Notes: generated by a model from the letters alone, not told the origin. Counted from the stretch's first letter, positions 41,101-56,014 are shown. The stretch is DNA of 64,000 nt from Arion vulgaris (GCA_020796225.1 CM036759.1:23234313-23298312), one strand, 5' to 3'. Translations and numbers: made by a program.

Positions 41101-44100
41101 TGTCCAACATAATGCTACATAAATGTTCATCTCACTTTCTTTGACAGAATCTTCTTGAAAAAAAATCTCTTTAAGAAAAGGTGAAGTAGCTGAGGAGTGA
41201 ACCCATTATTTCTTTACCTGAAACACACTCCAGTCTAGAGTACCAAAAAGGAAACATCCTTGAATATTAAATGTATTTGTGTGTCTGTGTTTGCTTCTTA
41301 AAACACAGTTCAGTACCATGAAAGATAATATTAACCTTCTCTGCAGAATATCACAGTTTAGTACCATGAAAGATAAAATTAACCTTCTCTACAAAATATC
41401 ACAGTTCAGTACCATGAAAGATAAAATTAACCTACTCTGCAGAATATCACAGTTCAGTACCATGAAAGATAAAATTAACCGTCTCTGCAGAATATCACAG
41501 TTCAGTACCATGAAAGATAAAATTAACCGTCCCTGCAGAATATCACAGTTCAGTACCATGAAAGATAAAATTAACCTTCTCTGTAGAATATCACAGTTCA
41601 GTACCATGAAAGATAAAATTAACCTTCTCTGCAGAATATCACAGTTCAGTACCATGAAAGATAAAATTAACCTTCTCTGCAGAATATCACAGTTCAGTAC
41701 CATGAAAGATAAAATTAATCTTCTCTGCAGAATATCACAGTTCAGTACCATGAAAGATAAAATTAACCTTCTCTGCAGAATATCACAGTTCAGTACCATG
41801 AAAGATAAAATTAACCTTCTCTGCAGAATATCACAGTTCAGTACCATGAAAGATAAAATTAACCTTCTCTGCAGAATATCACAGTTCAGTACCATGAAAG
41901 ATAAAATAACCTACTCTGCAGAATAAAAATGTGAAATGTATTTACCAGAGCTTGTTCGAGTTCATCAGAGGGATCATCTTGGTCAGGTAATGTCTGTTTT
42001 GCAGTATCATCAGCACTAGACAGATCCTTGAATGGTGGTGAGTCTTTGGTATCATCAGCATCCAAAGCATAAGTCTCAGCAAGAATATCTGGGATTTCTG
42101 ATCTTATTTCTGAATTTTGTGTTAATGAAAGATGTAGAGCAGGTGTTGGTACAACAGAATCTTGATGTCTTTCTTCTTCTGATGGTTGCTGCTGTGCGGT
42201 TGGGGGTAGTTGATGTTGATGTCGTTGTGATGTAGCTGGTGGCTGGTTTACAGACAGAAGATTTCTGCTGTTGAAATCAGAACTTTTATATTCACTGGCA
42301 AAGTGGTTATCTAAGAGCGCATCATTATTTCCTGATCTCACTTGTGTCTTATTGAGATTGATATCATTTTCATAACTCTGCAGGAGAGGATCAACATCTT
42401 TCTTGCTCGCTTTCTCATTGAGCTCTACTAGAGCTTCTGATGGCTTCGGTATGTTGTCAACAGCTGTTGGATTAATTTTTCGAGGATTTGTTGTACTCTC
42501 AGGTCTAAGGGGCGGCTGGATCTCATCAGACTCTTGTGTGGTCTGACCTTCTGGCATAATGGCAGTGATTAAATTTCCTTTCTTATCAAGTATAATAGTT
42601 GATCCTCCTTCAACAATTGTCTCACCTTCTAGCTCATGTACTTTCTTGTTCCTACTATCTTCTGTAGCATCTAGTTTATGATCACTGGTTTTGCTGGACT
42701 CAATAACAAATTTCAAAGGAGAAGAGTCTGAAACTCTGTCTTCAATAAATGCAGCTGTTGGGTTTGTATTCAACTTAGGTGTCTCTGTGACCAAGTCAGA
42801 TGCCTTGGGCTCTGTTCCACTACTTTGAAGAAAGCTAACAAAGTCATCATCACTGGGCTTATCTTGGTCTTCACTATTTATTTGGTCAACTTCTGAGTTA
42901 AATTCTAAATTGTTTCTGTTTTCTTTGTTCTTTTCATTGAATTCTTTATCAAAGTGATTTAAATTCCGATCTGGTTTTTCACTTGAGATAATTTTATATC
43001 TTTTTAATCCAAGTAATTCATCTTTTCTGTCTGCTTTCCCATGCTTGTGTGACCCAACTGGTTCTGAGTCTAATTCAGTCTTTTCTGGAGTTATTGAATC
43101 TTTAACTTGGTTTGACTTTGTAGAGAGTGTATCTGAAGATGTATCAGATCCAACCTTAGAGTTAATTGTTTTATCTTTCTCAAATTTGTTTACATCCTTA
43201 TCCCCTGAGTGCACCTTATGATCATCTTGTTTATTCTTGTTAACAAATGATTTCCCACTATCTTCTTTATTTGAATGTACACCAATACTTTCCTCTTCAT
43301 TACTTTCAGCTGTTTCTTCCAAATCATGTGCTTTATCTGTCGCTATTGAAGAGTTGTCATTTTCTTCTACACCTTCAGTAGAATCTAGAGGTAATGAAGA
43401 CTTTTATTCTGCTTTCTTTAGAATCAGCCTTCACTTCTATTTCTTCAGCAAGATTCTCCTTTGAAGTTTTGTCAGAATCATGCAAACCAGTCTTCTTTAG
43501 CACAGACTTTTCTTCCTGGGACAAATTTTTCTCCTTTGAACTGGGTTCAAAGGTTCTGCTTATTGCTTGCTCATCATCAGAGACTTTATCAGTTTTTAAA
43601 TCTTTGCTATCTTGTTCTGAAATGTGTTCTTTAGAAGTTATTTTATTTCCTTTGATGTTAATTTTTGTTTCATGTTCAGAATCTACATTCTTTACATCAT
43701 TTCCATTTTCTTCATCAACCTCACTTGGTGAAGTCTCATCTATCTCAGTTGGATCAAAGTCATCTTCATTTGAAGCGAATTGATCATCTTTGACTGACTG
43801 TGATTTAGAGGGACGTTTTCTGTCATCAGTATCATGTAGGTTGCTATCTCTGTCATCATCCTTCTCCAGGTTGCTATCTCTGTTGTCATCTTTACCTAGA
43901 TTGCTATCTCTGTCCTCATCTTTCTCCAGTTTGCTATCTACATCATCATCTTTATTTAGTTTGCTATCTCTGTCATCTTCTTTATCCAGTTTGCTATCTC
44001 TGTCATCATCTTTCTCCAGTTTGTTACCTCTGTCATTATCTTTCTCCAGTTTGCTATCTCCATCCTCATCATTCTCCAGATTACTATCTTTGTCCTCAGT

Positions 44101-47100
44101 ATCACCCAGGTTGCTATCTATGCCATCAGCATCACGCACGTTGCTATTACTGTCTTCAGCTTTGTCTAGTCCGTTATCTATGCCCTCCACATTTTCTGTA
44201 AGCTTCTTTGAATCCTCTTGAGGTAACTCTAAAGTGTAGTCGGAGTAAATATCCTCCTCCTGATCTACACTTTTACTGGAGTGTTCCTGTTTGTCAACAT
44301 CTCCAGTGTCTACATTCCTATTTGTTTTATCTTCTCTTGCGGTCTCAGATTCCATTTTCCGATGTTCTAGAGAGGAAAAAAAGACAAGACTAGTTAAAGT
44401 AATGATTGTAGTATTAAGTTTTCATAGCCATCTAAAACATTTAATTATCATGTTCACACTTGGAAACTATTATCAAACAAGAATAAATAATAAAATTGTT
44501 TACCATGTACGGTGACAGAATCAACTTAACCACATTCAGGACAGACCCCTGGGTAGATAAAGGAGCCCTTTTTCATACAATGAGGTATATTGGGGAATAT
44601 AGTATTAGACATGTATTTTACATTGACTATCAGCACACGATGGGGGATGTGGTCAACATCTGCCGGCAGCTTTTACCTCCCAGTGAATTACTAGACCCAT
44701 ATTTTTCATTGACTATCACCACACGATGGGTCATGTGGTCAACTTTCCCGCCGGCTGTTTTTACCTCCCAGTGAATTACTAGACCCATATTTTTCATTGA
44801 CCATCAGCACACGATGGGTCATGTGGTCAACATTCCGCCGGCTGCTTTTACCTCCCAGTGAATTACTAGACCCATATTTTTCCTTGACCATTAGTACACG
44901 ATGGGTCATGTGGTCAACATCATGTCGGTTACCTTTACTTCCCAGTACTTTTCTAACCCTAATAGTACTCAGTCGATATAAGCTTACAGTGAAGAGTGCA
45001 TACTAATAGTGTCTATATTTCCCTGATTATATACATATCTTATCCATCTTCTCAAGTGTCTTCCTAATCATGTAATGTTTGATAGATCAATTTCTGCAGT
45101 GTCGTGACAGTAAATTCATCAAGTCATGTATCATCATTCAACAAATACTCATAATAAATAATATATCAACAATATAAAATATATTATTGACTTCTCATAT
45201 GTAATCAGATTTCATAGCTATTTGTTTTGAGGTTGTTTTTTTTCCCTGCTAGTTATGAATTCAGGCATAGTCATGATGTCTTACATGGCTTGTTATAACT
45301 CCCCCACCTTTTATGCATCTATAATACATGTTTTATAGTGTAATACATGTAATATAGTGATGAAATCAGAGAAATGTCTGGTCAACCACTAGTGACAACT
45401 GTTATAAGAAAGAGAAGATGGAGATATGTTGGACACACCTTGAGGAGAAATGATCAACGAATATCAAAGCAGGCATTGAAGTGGAATGCAAAGGGTTCAA
45501 GAAAGAGAGGATGACCTAAGGAGACCCTGAAACAAGCTTTGCTGAGAGAGGCGAGAAATATCGGTCAGTTCCATGGATGAGATTGAGCGAGTTGCCTAGG
45601 ATAGAGCGGTATGGAGAAATTACTTGCAGGGATTATGTAACGTATAACGGGTACGAGAGGAATTATTATTATTAATACATATTTTCCATTCTATATTTAT
45701 CTAGTCTCAATCTATATTGTCTCTGTCCCTCCAAAGGGTCCAAAAGCAAAGGATTGATGTCATCGCACCAGGTTTCCCCATATGACTTCGTCCCTGTTGA
45801 CAGAGATGGCATGCCATCTGCCAAGAGCATTGTACAAAGCACGAACACAGTAGCTCCGGCAACAATCCTAGGGATCTCATGAAAAAAATTGCACCTGCGT
45901 CTCGGTCCAGATTCGAACCCACAACCTTCAGTACGACAGACAAACGATTTAAACCCTTCATCATTGAGACCACCTAGATATATCCTATATCTGTCCCTCC
46001 TGATATCTCTAGTTCCATAATATTTCAACCTTAAAATGACATCAGAATTGTCCTTCCTAACAGATCATTCAAACATCTAAACAAAAATATACCTTTATAT
46101 TCTCTTGAACCAACACTGTCTGCTCCATCTGTGTCAGCAGAAGATAGCTTTTTCTTCAGGAACTGGTTCAACTCTGAGAACAAAGACAAATTTGTAATGT
46201 GTTTAACTAATGTTGAGACATTAATCTTGGTATTTTGAAAGAAGGCACATCAAACCACTACAAGATTGTATCAAATGTTACATCATATGTAAAAGTTCAC
46301 ATTTTTATTTTGTTCATAATAAAACTACTACAAGTCTTCACAGATGACAAGAGAGACTAGTTAAGTATTACAGAAAATAGTAAAATGAGGCCAACAACAT
46401 AATAGCATTGATGTCTTCAAACATTCACTTAATTTTTATTCTCAATATAATTGTTACTTCCTATTATACAATTGACTGGTTAACACATTGTGAGAAAATG
46501 CAAAGTTCTATTTATTGTTTCGTTAATTCAATATAAGAGAATTTATGACATTTCAATAATAAACTAAGTTTTCATTATTTGCTTTGGTTTTTAAACTGCA
46601 TACTAATTATAATAAAACAAAATTATAATATATCTTGACAATTTATAATAATATGAACCATGAATGGTAGTTACTTTTATTGATAATTCAACTTTTTTTA
46701 AAAAGAGTTTCTTTTGCATATTTTTATGAGACAGCAAGAAAGCCTAACAATTTTTCCAGCAGCTCCTATTATTATTCTAAAAATGAAAGTATTGTTTCTA
46801 TGTAATAAAGAACCCAGTTCATGAATATGTTATACTTGAATGAATATCATGCAGAACAAACAGTGCATTTTTGTATTCATATGAAACAAGTATCACTAGC
46901 AAACTTTTAACATTTCACTATATTATGCTCATAAATACAAGCAATACCTTTTGAAAAGGAAAAAAAAACTTTGCAGAAACTTTCTCAATCATTTGGACTA
47001 AAGAAATGAAAAGAGATTTATAAAAAATATAGCATAACACACAGGTTAAATAAAGAAACCACAAGAGTGACATTCATTCTCAATGCAACAGAAGAAATAT

Positions 47101-50100
47101 AGTTAATACTTAACAGTTATACTATATTATGTTGTAATCAAAGATAGAGACCCCATTTTTGTTGCTTACACAAGTTTAGCTTTTCTATTATTATTGATCA
47201 TTGAACAGAACCAATTTCCCTGCATCGTGAGTAGACCCATAGGGGTTCAGTCTCTTTCAGCAGATTGAGAAGAGCATGCATAAAGAAGGTTTCTGTAGCT
47301 ATTTTTGATATCATCAAATAACCTGTCCTGAACTTTCCCACCCTGACAGTCCTTTAGAATTTCTCTCATAGGTCAGATGTTTCGCCTCTGCAGCCGTCAA
47401 GCACTAACCATCAGTTACATTCCGAATCCATAATTTATGATCTTCCTCTTCTCCTCTTTGCCGGTATACCTTCTTCCTTGATGGTCTTCTCCAACCCTTC
47501 AGATCTCTTTATATGTCAAAACTACTTCAATTTTCTGATTATTATTGGTAGCATCAGCTAGTTTTCTTTGATTTTGAGTTATTTCCAGATAGATCTATTT
47601 GTTCATTTCTCTGTCCCTGATATATGGAGGACTCTTCTGTAACACTTATATTCAAAAGAACACATGTTTTTCCACTGCCTTGTTAAATGTCCATGTTCAC
47701 ACACATACATTGATACTGAGAAAATGTATACTATTTTGATATGGTTATAACTAATGAGACACATATTCTGAATATAACTGCTGACACCATTCATATTTCA
47801 ATATGGTAACAGATAACATTTCTTGATATGGTAACTGTTAAGTGTTTTTTCTATTACAGCGAACGTCTGCGTGTCCAGTAGAGAAGATTCAAGTAGGATA
47901 CTTGATGTTTGAGGATTTTAAACATGACATCCACTAATTGGTTATAAAATTGAAGTCATTGCACTCTGGGCAGACTCATAGGTGCTCAGTCTCCCCAACA
48001 TATATCGAAGAGTATGCATACTGATGGTTGGCATGGCTCACTGATTAAACACACTCCTCACTTTGCCCCTCGGACATCCAGTTCTTCTTGTACAACGGGT
48101 AACTCCAAACTGCTTAAATCGCTGAATCAATTCAACATCTAGTTTAGTGTCCTCATACATCCGCTAATACCACAATGTTGTTATTTTTGAAGCATGCCTA
48201 CAGTAACCACAATTTTCAACGAGATCCAAGAGTACAATTTCAGGGTCACATTGACTGCCGCAATATTACACAGAAGTTTTTAGAAAGCTCCAATCTGTTC
48301 AGTGAAAGTTCAATTTCTCACACTAGCAGAGAACCCCTATCTGATTTCTAACGATCCATCAAATATTTATCAGTATAAACAACAGTGAGCATCTTCTCTA
48401 GCTATCGGATATATAAACTACTCAAGAAATCATGAGTAGTTTACAAAAACACAACATCCGGATAGAGCAATTAGTTGTCAAAAAAGAACTGCAGTTTAAA
48501 CAAGCAAAGCTAAAGCATTAAACTTCATTACAAAAGTTAATATATACATCAGTATTAATAATAACAACAAAATTGTACTATACATGTTATTAAATTACAA
48601 ATTAGTCTAAAGAGATTTGCAAAAATTGCATTAAAAAATATCATAATAATAATGATCTGCAAAACTAATAAATGTATAAAAAATTAGAAATAGAACAAAG
48701 TAAATAATTGAATCATCAATGGAATATTGGCAAACAGATGGTAACTATGGCTACATGCAAAATTCTGCAGAAGCAAGTAACATAACTCAGCTTGAGCTGT
48801 TAACTCTTGAGCATATTTTTTAAATGTTACATGTCAATTCGCCCATCTCATTCAACAGTGGATACATAGACACTAAAATACACACAGCAATAACAAGAAG
48901 AACAAATTACATTAGAAGGTAGAAGGGATCAAGAAAAAAAAAAGTACAACCATATATAGCAATAACCCTCTGGATATCAGAACAGCAATGACACTCTGAA
49001 CATCAGAACAGCAATGACTCTCTGAAAATCAGAACAGCAATGACTCTCTGAACATCAGAACAGCAATGACTCTCTGAACATCAGAACAGCAATGACTCTC
49101 TGAACATCAGAACAGCAATGACACTCTGAACATCAGAACAGCAATGACTGAATATCAGAACAGCAATGACACTCTGAACATCAGAACAGCAATGGCTCTC
49201 TGAATATCAGAACAGTAATGGCTGAATATCAGAACAGCAATGACACTCTGAACATCAGAACAGCAATGACTCTGAAAATCAGAACTCATAAAAACAGCAT
49301 ACAGGAAAACATAGCTGATCAGATGGACAATGGGTAACACTGGGAGAGAGATCTAAAGATATATCTCTTCATATAACATGTCCTTTGTAGACTGTCACTT
49401 TCATCACAGCTCACCTGAAAGACTCGTAATCTTTAGCCAGGTTAGTTCTCCTGTTTCTTCATTGTTGTGTTCAATATTTTCTTAATGTCTTGTTGCCACA
49501 GCCATTGTGGACATCCCCTGCCTCATCTTCCAGGAACCCTGTCCTCTATAATTATTCTCTCTAAACCACTGTGAGATTTAATGTGATCAAAATATTTCAT
49601 TTTTTGGGATTTGATAATGTTTATGAGCTAATGTCCCTCAATGTTTAAGGCTTGTAGAATGTCTGAATTTTTTCTTTTTTTTGGGGGGGGGTCCAGGGCA
49701 TTCTAAAGGTATATTGTCAACCCAAACTGTGTATCCATTATCCTGGATCTACAGGTGTTTGCGGCAAAGAGGGAGCGGACAGGCTTGTATCAAAAGCATC
49801 GCTTGTTGGGGAGTTTAGGATGAATAAGTGGGATGTTCTTCAGTCTCTTGGCCACCTACTGTTGGATGAGGACACTAAAGTTGACGTTGAATCAATTCTG
49901 TAATTTAAGGAGTTTGAAATTATGCATTGTACACGTAGAGCAGGATGCTTGAGGGGCGAAGAGAGGAGTGTGTTTAACCAGAAAATCACAAGAACCATCA
50001 GTATGCATGCCCTTCGGCATCTGTTAGTGAAGACTAAGCACTTGTGGGTCTGCCTGGAGTGCTGTGAAGTCAGTTCAATAACCAATAGCCTAACTCCAAT

Positions 50101-53100
50101 TATAGATTGACCACATCATAAGGAAAGATCAGAACACCACTTTCTGTTGGCCAATGCATCATACATTTTCTACTTAATAACTAAAAACGAAGACAAATAA
50201 AAGCTTCACAATATCAGATATGCACACAGCTTTATGAAACTATTTAACATGACTCCGGTGAGTACTCAATGGTATTAGAAAAATACTTTCTTATTTGAAG
50301 TCTGAACACCTTACATGTACCAAAACAACAACTTGTAAGCATTTGCAAATAACACTAGATGGGACCGAAAGCAAAAGAACTGCTGGATTGGTAAGACGAA
50401 GATAATTTACCACTAATGTGTATCTATGAACATAAATATTTATAACAAACTATGAACACAAAACATACTTATTGTTTTAAAGATTTATACACTTATAAAA
50501 AATAACAGAGCTGCAATAGCGCAGTTATTAGTGAACTCGCTTCTTATGTGTGTGTACCAAGTTCACTTCCGCAGTGGGTGTGGAATATATTTCCAACCAA
50601 GTCGGTTGTCAAGTCAACCCAGCCTCAAATGGGTACCATGAAAAGCAATAGGAAGTAAAGATGGCCAGCATGATGTTGATCACATCAACCATCCTGTGTC
50701 GGCAGTAAAACAAATATGGGCCTAACACCCTATTCCCTAATATACGAGGGAAGTCAATAAGTAAGCCACAAATGGCTGTAGAAAAATAACTAAACATGAT
50801 AACAACTTGAAACCAGTTTATTTTTATACATACATTGTTCCTTTATTTCTCAACATAATTTCCACAACATTGATGCACTTATCCCATCGTTTTATCAATC
50901 CTCCCAAACCAGCTGCATAGAACTGTGGGCTCTGTTTTCTAAATCCGTTTCACTTCACATTCAACTCGCGTCATTCGAAATGTCTCCCGCCAAGGTGGGT
51001 TTTCAGTGGACCAAAAAGGTGGAAATCGTTAGATGCTAAGTCGGGACTGTAAGGTTGATGTTCCAGAACTTTCCACCGTAGTTGGTTAATTTTCTCCTGA
51101 GTTAATCGAGCCGTATGTGGTCTGGCATTGTCATGAAGAAGCAACACTCCTGTAGTCAGCAGTCCTGGGCATTTTTTCGAATTGCATCATGAAGCATCGA
51201 TAAAACTTCACAGTATGATTCAGAATTCACATTGTCACCTTTCTTCTTGAAATTGGTTAAAAGCACTCCTTGACAATCCCAGAACACTGTCAACATAACC
51301 TTCCCTGCTGATGGCGTAGCCTTGAATTTTTGACACAATTGAAGAAAGTGTGCTCAATGTGGGTACCCAGACAATTGAAGGAGGAACACAAAATGAACCG
51401 ATTTGGTCTGTCCTTGCGTCATCTCTGTCGATTCGAAGATGAAGGAGAAGACATGCTGAACAGGATTGTTACTGAGGATGAATCATGGGTGCATCACTAC
51501 CAGCCCGAATCAAAGCGAGCTTCAATACAGTGGAAACATCTTTCTTTGCCTTGTGTCAAAAACTTCAAGGTTACACCATCAGCAGGGAAAGTCATGCTGA
51601 CGGTGTTCTGGGATTGTCAAGGAGTGCTTTTAACCAATTTCAAGAAGAAAGGTGACAATGTGAATTCTGAATCATACTGTGAAGTTCTATCGATGCTTCA
51701 TGATGCATTCGAAAAATGCCCAGGACTGCTGACTACAGGAGTGTTGCTTCTTCATGACAATGCCAGACCACATACGGCTCGATTAACTCAGGAGAAAATT
51801 AACCAACTACGGTGGAAAGTTCTGGAACATCAACCTTACAGTCCCGACTTAGCCCTAACGATTTCCACCTTTGGTCCACTGAAAACCCACCTTGGCGGAG
51901 ACATTTGCGAATGACGCGGTTGAATGTGAAGTGAAACGTGGTTTAGAAAACAGAGCCCGCAGTTCTATGCAGCCGGTTTGGGAGGATTGATAAAACGATG
52001 GGATAAGTGCATCAATGTTGGTGGAAATTATGTTGAGAAATAAAGGAACAATGTATGTATAAAAATAAACTGGTTTCAAGTTATCATGTTTAGTTATTTT
52101 TCTACAGCCATTTGTGGCTTACTTATTGACTTCTCCTCGTACCTTAAGCTATGATTAAGGGTTCATTTACTTTTTAAAATTAAAATTACAATTTGAAAAA
52201 AAAAACATTTTTAACAGTGTAGTGTTAGTAATAAAAATATTATCACAGTTAAAGAGCTATTAATTTGACATGCCAAACAAAAAACCACACATAATTTGCA
52301 TTCTGCATGATGCTATTCATTTGTTGATGCTCAAATTTTTGTGATATGACTAAAATACATCTGGGCAAAAAATGCACATTTTTTTGGGGGAAGCATGAGA
52401 GACTTACTTATGATGACAATAGCAGATGGGGAAAAAGTGCAAGGCACTGGCACTAATTATTACAGAAAAGTGAAAATAAAATAAAAAGAGACTACGCACC
52501 TCTTAGTGCATCAATCAATGAAGTGATAAAACCTTACAAAACAAAAATACAATGAAGAAATATTGAAAGCTTATTTATTATTGGTTACTAAACTGACGTC
52601 ATTGCACTCAAGGCAGACCCATAGGTGCTCAGTCTCCCTAACAGATATCGAAGAGTATGCATACTGATGGTTCCTCTGGCTCGCTGATTAAACACACCTC
52701 TCACTCTGCCTCTCAGGCATCCAGTTCTACTTGAACAATGGGTAACTACAAACTGCCTAAATCGCTTGATTGATTCAACATCGATTTTAGTGTCTTCATC
52801 CAATAGACAGTCGCGAAGAGACAGAAGAATATCCCCCCTATCCATCTTCAACTCCCCAACAATCGATGCTGTTGATGCAAGCCTGTCCGTTCTTTCATTA
52901 CCGTAAACATCCGCATGCCCAGGACAGTATATCCACGTAAGCCGATGGAGGCTAGAAACTTCTATAGACGACATCCACTCATACGAAACCTGCCCTTCTG
53001 GATCTTGTGAAGCATCGACTGAGTCAGACAAAACAACTGCCCCAGTAAATGAAGTCCCTGAGATCCAATGGAGGGCAGCAGGAACGGCCTCAACTTCCAT

Positions 53101-55946
53101 CCTCATACTAGAAGTAGTTGTCCTGTATGCCCCACTTCGCTCTGCAACAACCCTACCATGCGCATTAGCCAAGAAACCCCAGCCGGACTTCTCACCATGT
53201 TGAACCGACCCATCGGTATATACAACAAAAGAAAGGTTATTTGGATGCTGACAATGTTCACTAGGCATAACTATGTTAGTGTTATCTCCTCATTTGTTCA
53301 CCATGACAATGGCATTTCTTCCATTGTGACAACATAACCTCCGACAATCAGACACTGACAGTATACATTAGATATTATTCTCTTCATACAAAGTTACACA
53401 ATTATTGACATATATTCTCAAGATGCTAGCAGTTATAAGGTGTTAATATTAAGTAATATTAGTATTTATTGCTGGTTACAGTCCAGCTGAAAGCATGCAA
53501 ATCAGTGCAAGGCCTCAGTGATCAAGGATTATTACCACTAGTCAACCTCAACTTTCATTGGAAATAACTACAATTTATAGAGAATATGTGCTTAGAATTT
53601 GTTTTAAACTGTCACAAAAAATAAATATCATAACATCTCTGTATCTTTTTATATCATTAGTTTAAAAATAACAAGAATGTTATGTCTTAGTGTCAACAAT
53701 TCTGATCACTATGACAACAAGATTAGGAATGATTGTTTGCAGTGATGCACATGCACAAAGCATTGGCAAATATAGACCTGTGGTGTCAAAGCGATCCCGT
53801 TCCCATTCATAATAATCAAATTCATTTTCATCAATGTCCCAGAAATCACTCTCTGGGTCCTCTGTAAAACAAAATATTAATAAAGCCACAATGTTCTCTC
53901 TAAATTTAAAATTCTATTGTGACCTACTTTTCTGCATACCAGAAGTATAACTAAATTACATCACTTTTACATACATCCCAAACAACGCTGTAACCCAATT
54001 TCTATTAATATTAGTAACATTGTGTCCTGCTAGTCATAAGTAGCAACAGAAACGTTGTGGTTACTTTTAATTTTGACATTTCTTTATTTACTGTAAAAGT
54101 AATAACAAACAAATGTATCTTCTTCTTCACCTTTCAACTCCCAACGGAGCACAGGTCTTCAACAAACTTCTTCCAGCTCCTCCTCTCTCTTGCCATCCCT
54201 TCCAATTCTTTCCAGTTTTACCTATCCTTTTAATATCAGCCTCCAGCTCTCTTCTCCAGGTCTGTCTAGGCCTTCCCCTACTCCTCTTTCCTGCGGGTTC
54301 CAAAACAGTTCATGTCTTGCAATGCTTCCGGTCGGTCTTCTCAATGTATGTCCTATCCATCACCAGCGTCTCTTCCTTAGCTCTTTCTCCACGGGTATCT
54401 GTTTAGTTCTTTCTCTGAGTTCCTCATTTGTAATTTTATCATACCATCAAAGTCCCCCTATTCTATGTAAATATCCATTTACGAAGGTCTGCAGTTTTCT
54501 GATGGTTTCTTTTGTTGTCTTCTATGTTTCTGAGCCATAGAACAGCGCTGACTTCACATTTGATTGAAAGATTCTCAGCTTTGTGTTTCATAAGTGTCCA
54601 CTGTATTCCCCATCTGTTATAAACAAATTTGTACTTATAAATAATGCTACTTTAACCACATTACCTTAGATGGTTTTACTAGCATTTGTACAGATCTTCT
54701 TCTTTCTTGTTATTTTGTTGTCACACTGTTACCGGGTTGTTGTTTTCTGTTTTTGACTTGCGCTGCTCTAGTGGCTTGGGGGATAGTTATTTTTGCTTTT
54801 GGCAACATTCTGCTATGCCATCTATCCATCTTCTCTGTGGTCGTCTTCTTGTCTTCATTCCTGATGTTCTGTTGTAGAAGACTCTGTATACAGTGGAGCT
54901 TAGTTGCATTCTTATTAAGTGGCACTTCAATTTTTGTTTCTCAATGTAATTCAAGAAAGGTTTTGTCCCAACTTTCTTTCATATGCTGATGTTGGTGGCG
55001 CTGTCTTTTCTGATGTTGTTGGCAACCTTTTGTAGGCATCGCATTTCACATGTAGTTATTTTTGCAACTGTGCTTTGCTCATTGCTATCACTTAGCTCTG
55101 TAACACAGAGTGGGCATGAAAGATCTGTTGTTTGTACAGACCAGTAACACTAAATTGAAGCAAATTTATTAACAGACCTAAAATACTCTTCTCGTTTACA
55201 TCTGTGCAAACCAACATTTGTACACCTTTAAACTTCTCTGATCTTCTTTTTGTACAAATCATTATTTTAGTTAACTTTTGTACAAACCAACATTTCAGTT
55301 CACATTGGTACAATACAACATTCTGATTCACTCTTATTCAAAACCAACAATTTACTAATGTATGTACAAACCAACATTTTACCAGACTTTTATACAATAC
55401 AACATTCTGGTACACTTTTGTACAAATCAATGTTTTGGTTAACTTTCCCAAAGACAATTAATAAGCTTCGAAGAACAATCTCAGCTTAGTTTAACAAACC
55501 ATAAACCAGGGATGGACAAACTTTTATTTTAAAATTATTTTTGTTTTTAGTCACATATTTTCATTTTAGGTCCGTTAGGGATTTATTGTTCGATTGTATG
55601 TGTTATGTCTGCCGTCCAAGAAGTCTGAATTTCTTCACTTCTGCTGAATCATTTGCTTGATAAAGGCCTTTTGATCGAAACGTCACTGTATATTGTTTTT
55701 TCATGTAGAGAAGACTGCAGTAAAACTATATAGCAATGGTGAAACACGTAAAAACAAAGCATGTACTTTTACAAAATACATAAACAACAATAATGATATA
55801 CAGCTGTGTAGCGTTACTGTTTTTGTATTTTGTAAAACTACATACTTTATTTTTACGTATATTGTTTTTGTACTTTGTAAAACTACAGTATTTTGTTTTA
55901 TGTGTTTTGCTTATTATATATGGAGCAGAAGATAGAACAGTATGTC

Positions 55947-56014
<68 letters not shown>

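Noticed and set aside
41279..41926. Open frame of 215 codons with a 16-residue repeat (and its mirror on the minus strand)
   Set aside because: It is the 48-bp minisatellite read through. The length of the unit keeps the frame open, and there is no non-repeat coding context.
43354..43410. A small intron that would explain the exon 6 frameshift
   Set aside because: The only candidate (a GTGAAG donor to the TCTAG acceptor) removes about 50 bases, which gives the wrong frame and is too short to be convincing.
43394..44221. Serine and leucine rich plus-strand frames
   Set aside because: They are antisense shadows of the acidic repeats in TANGO1 exon 6.
48965..49290. CRISPR-like array
   Set aside because: Units are direct tandem repeats of about 26 bp with no unique spacers, in an animal intron.
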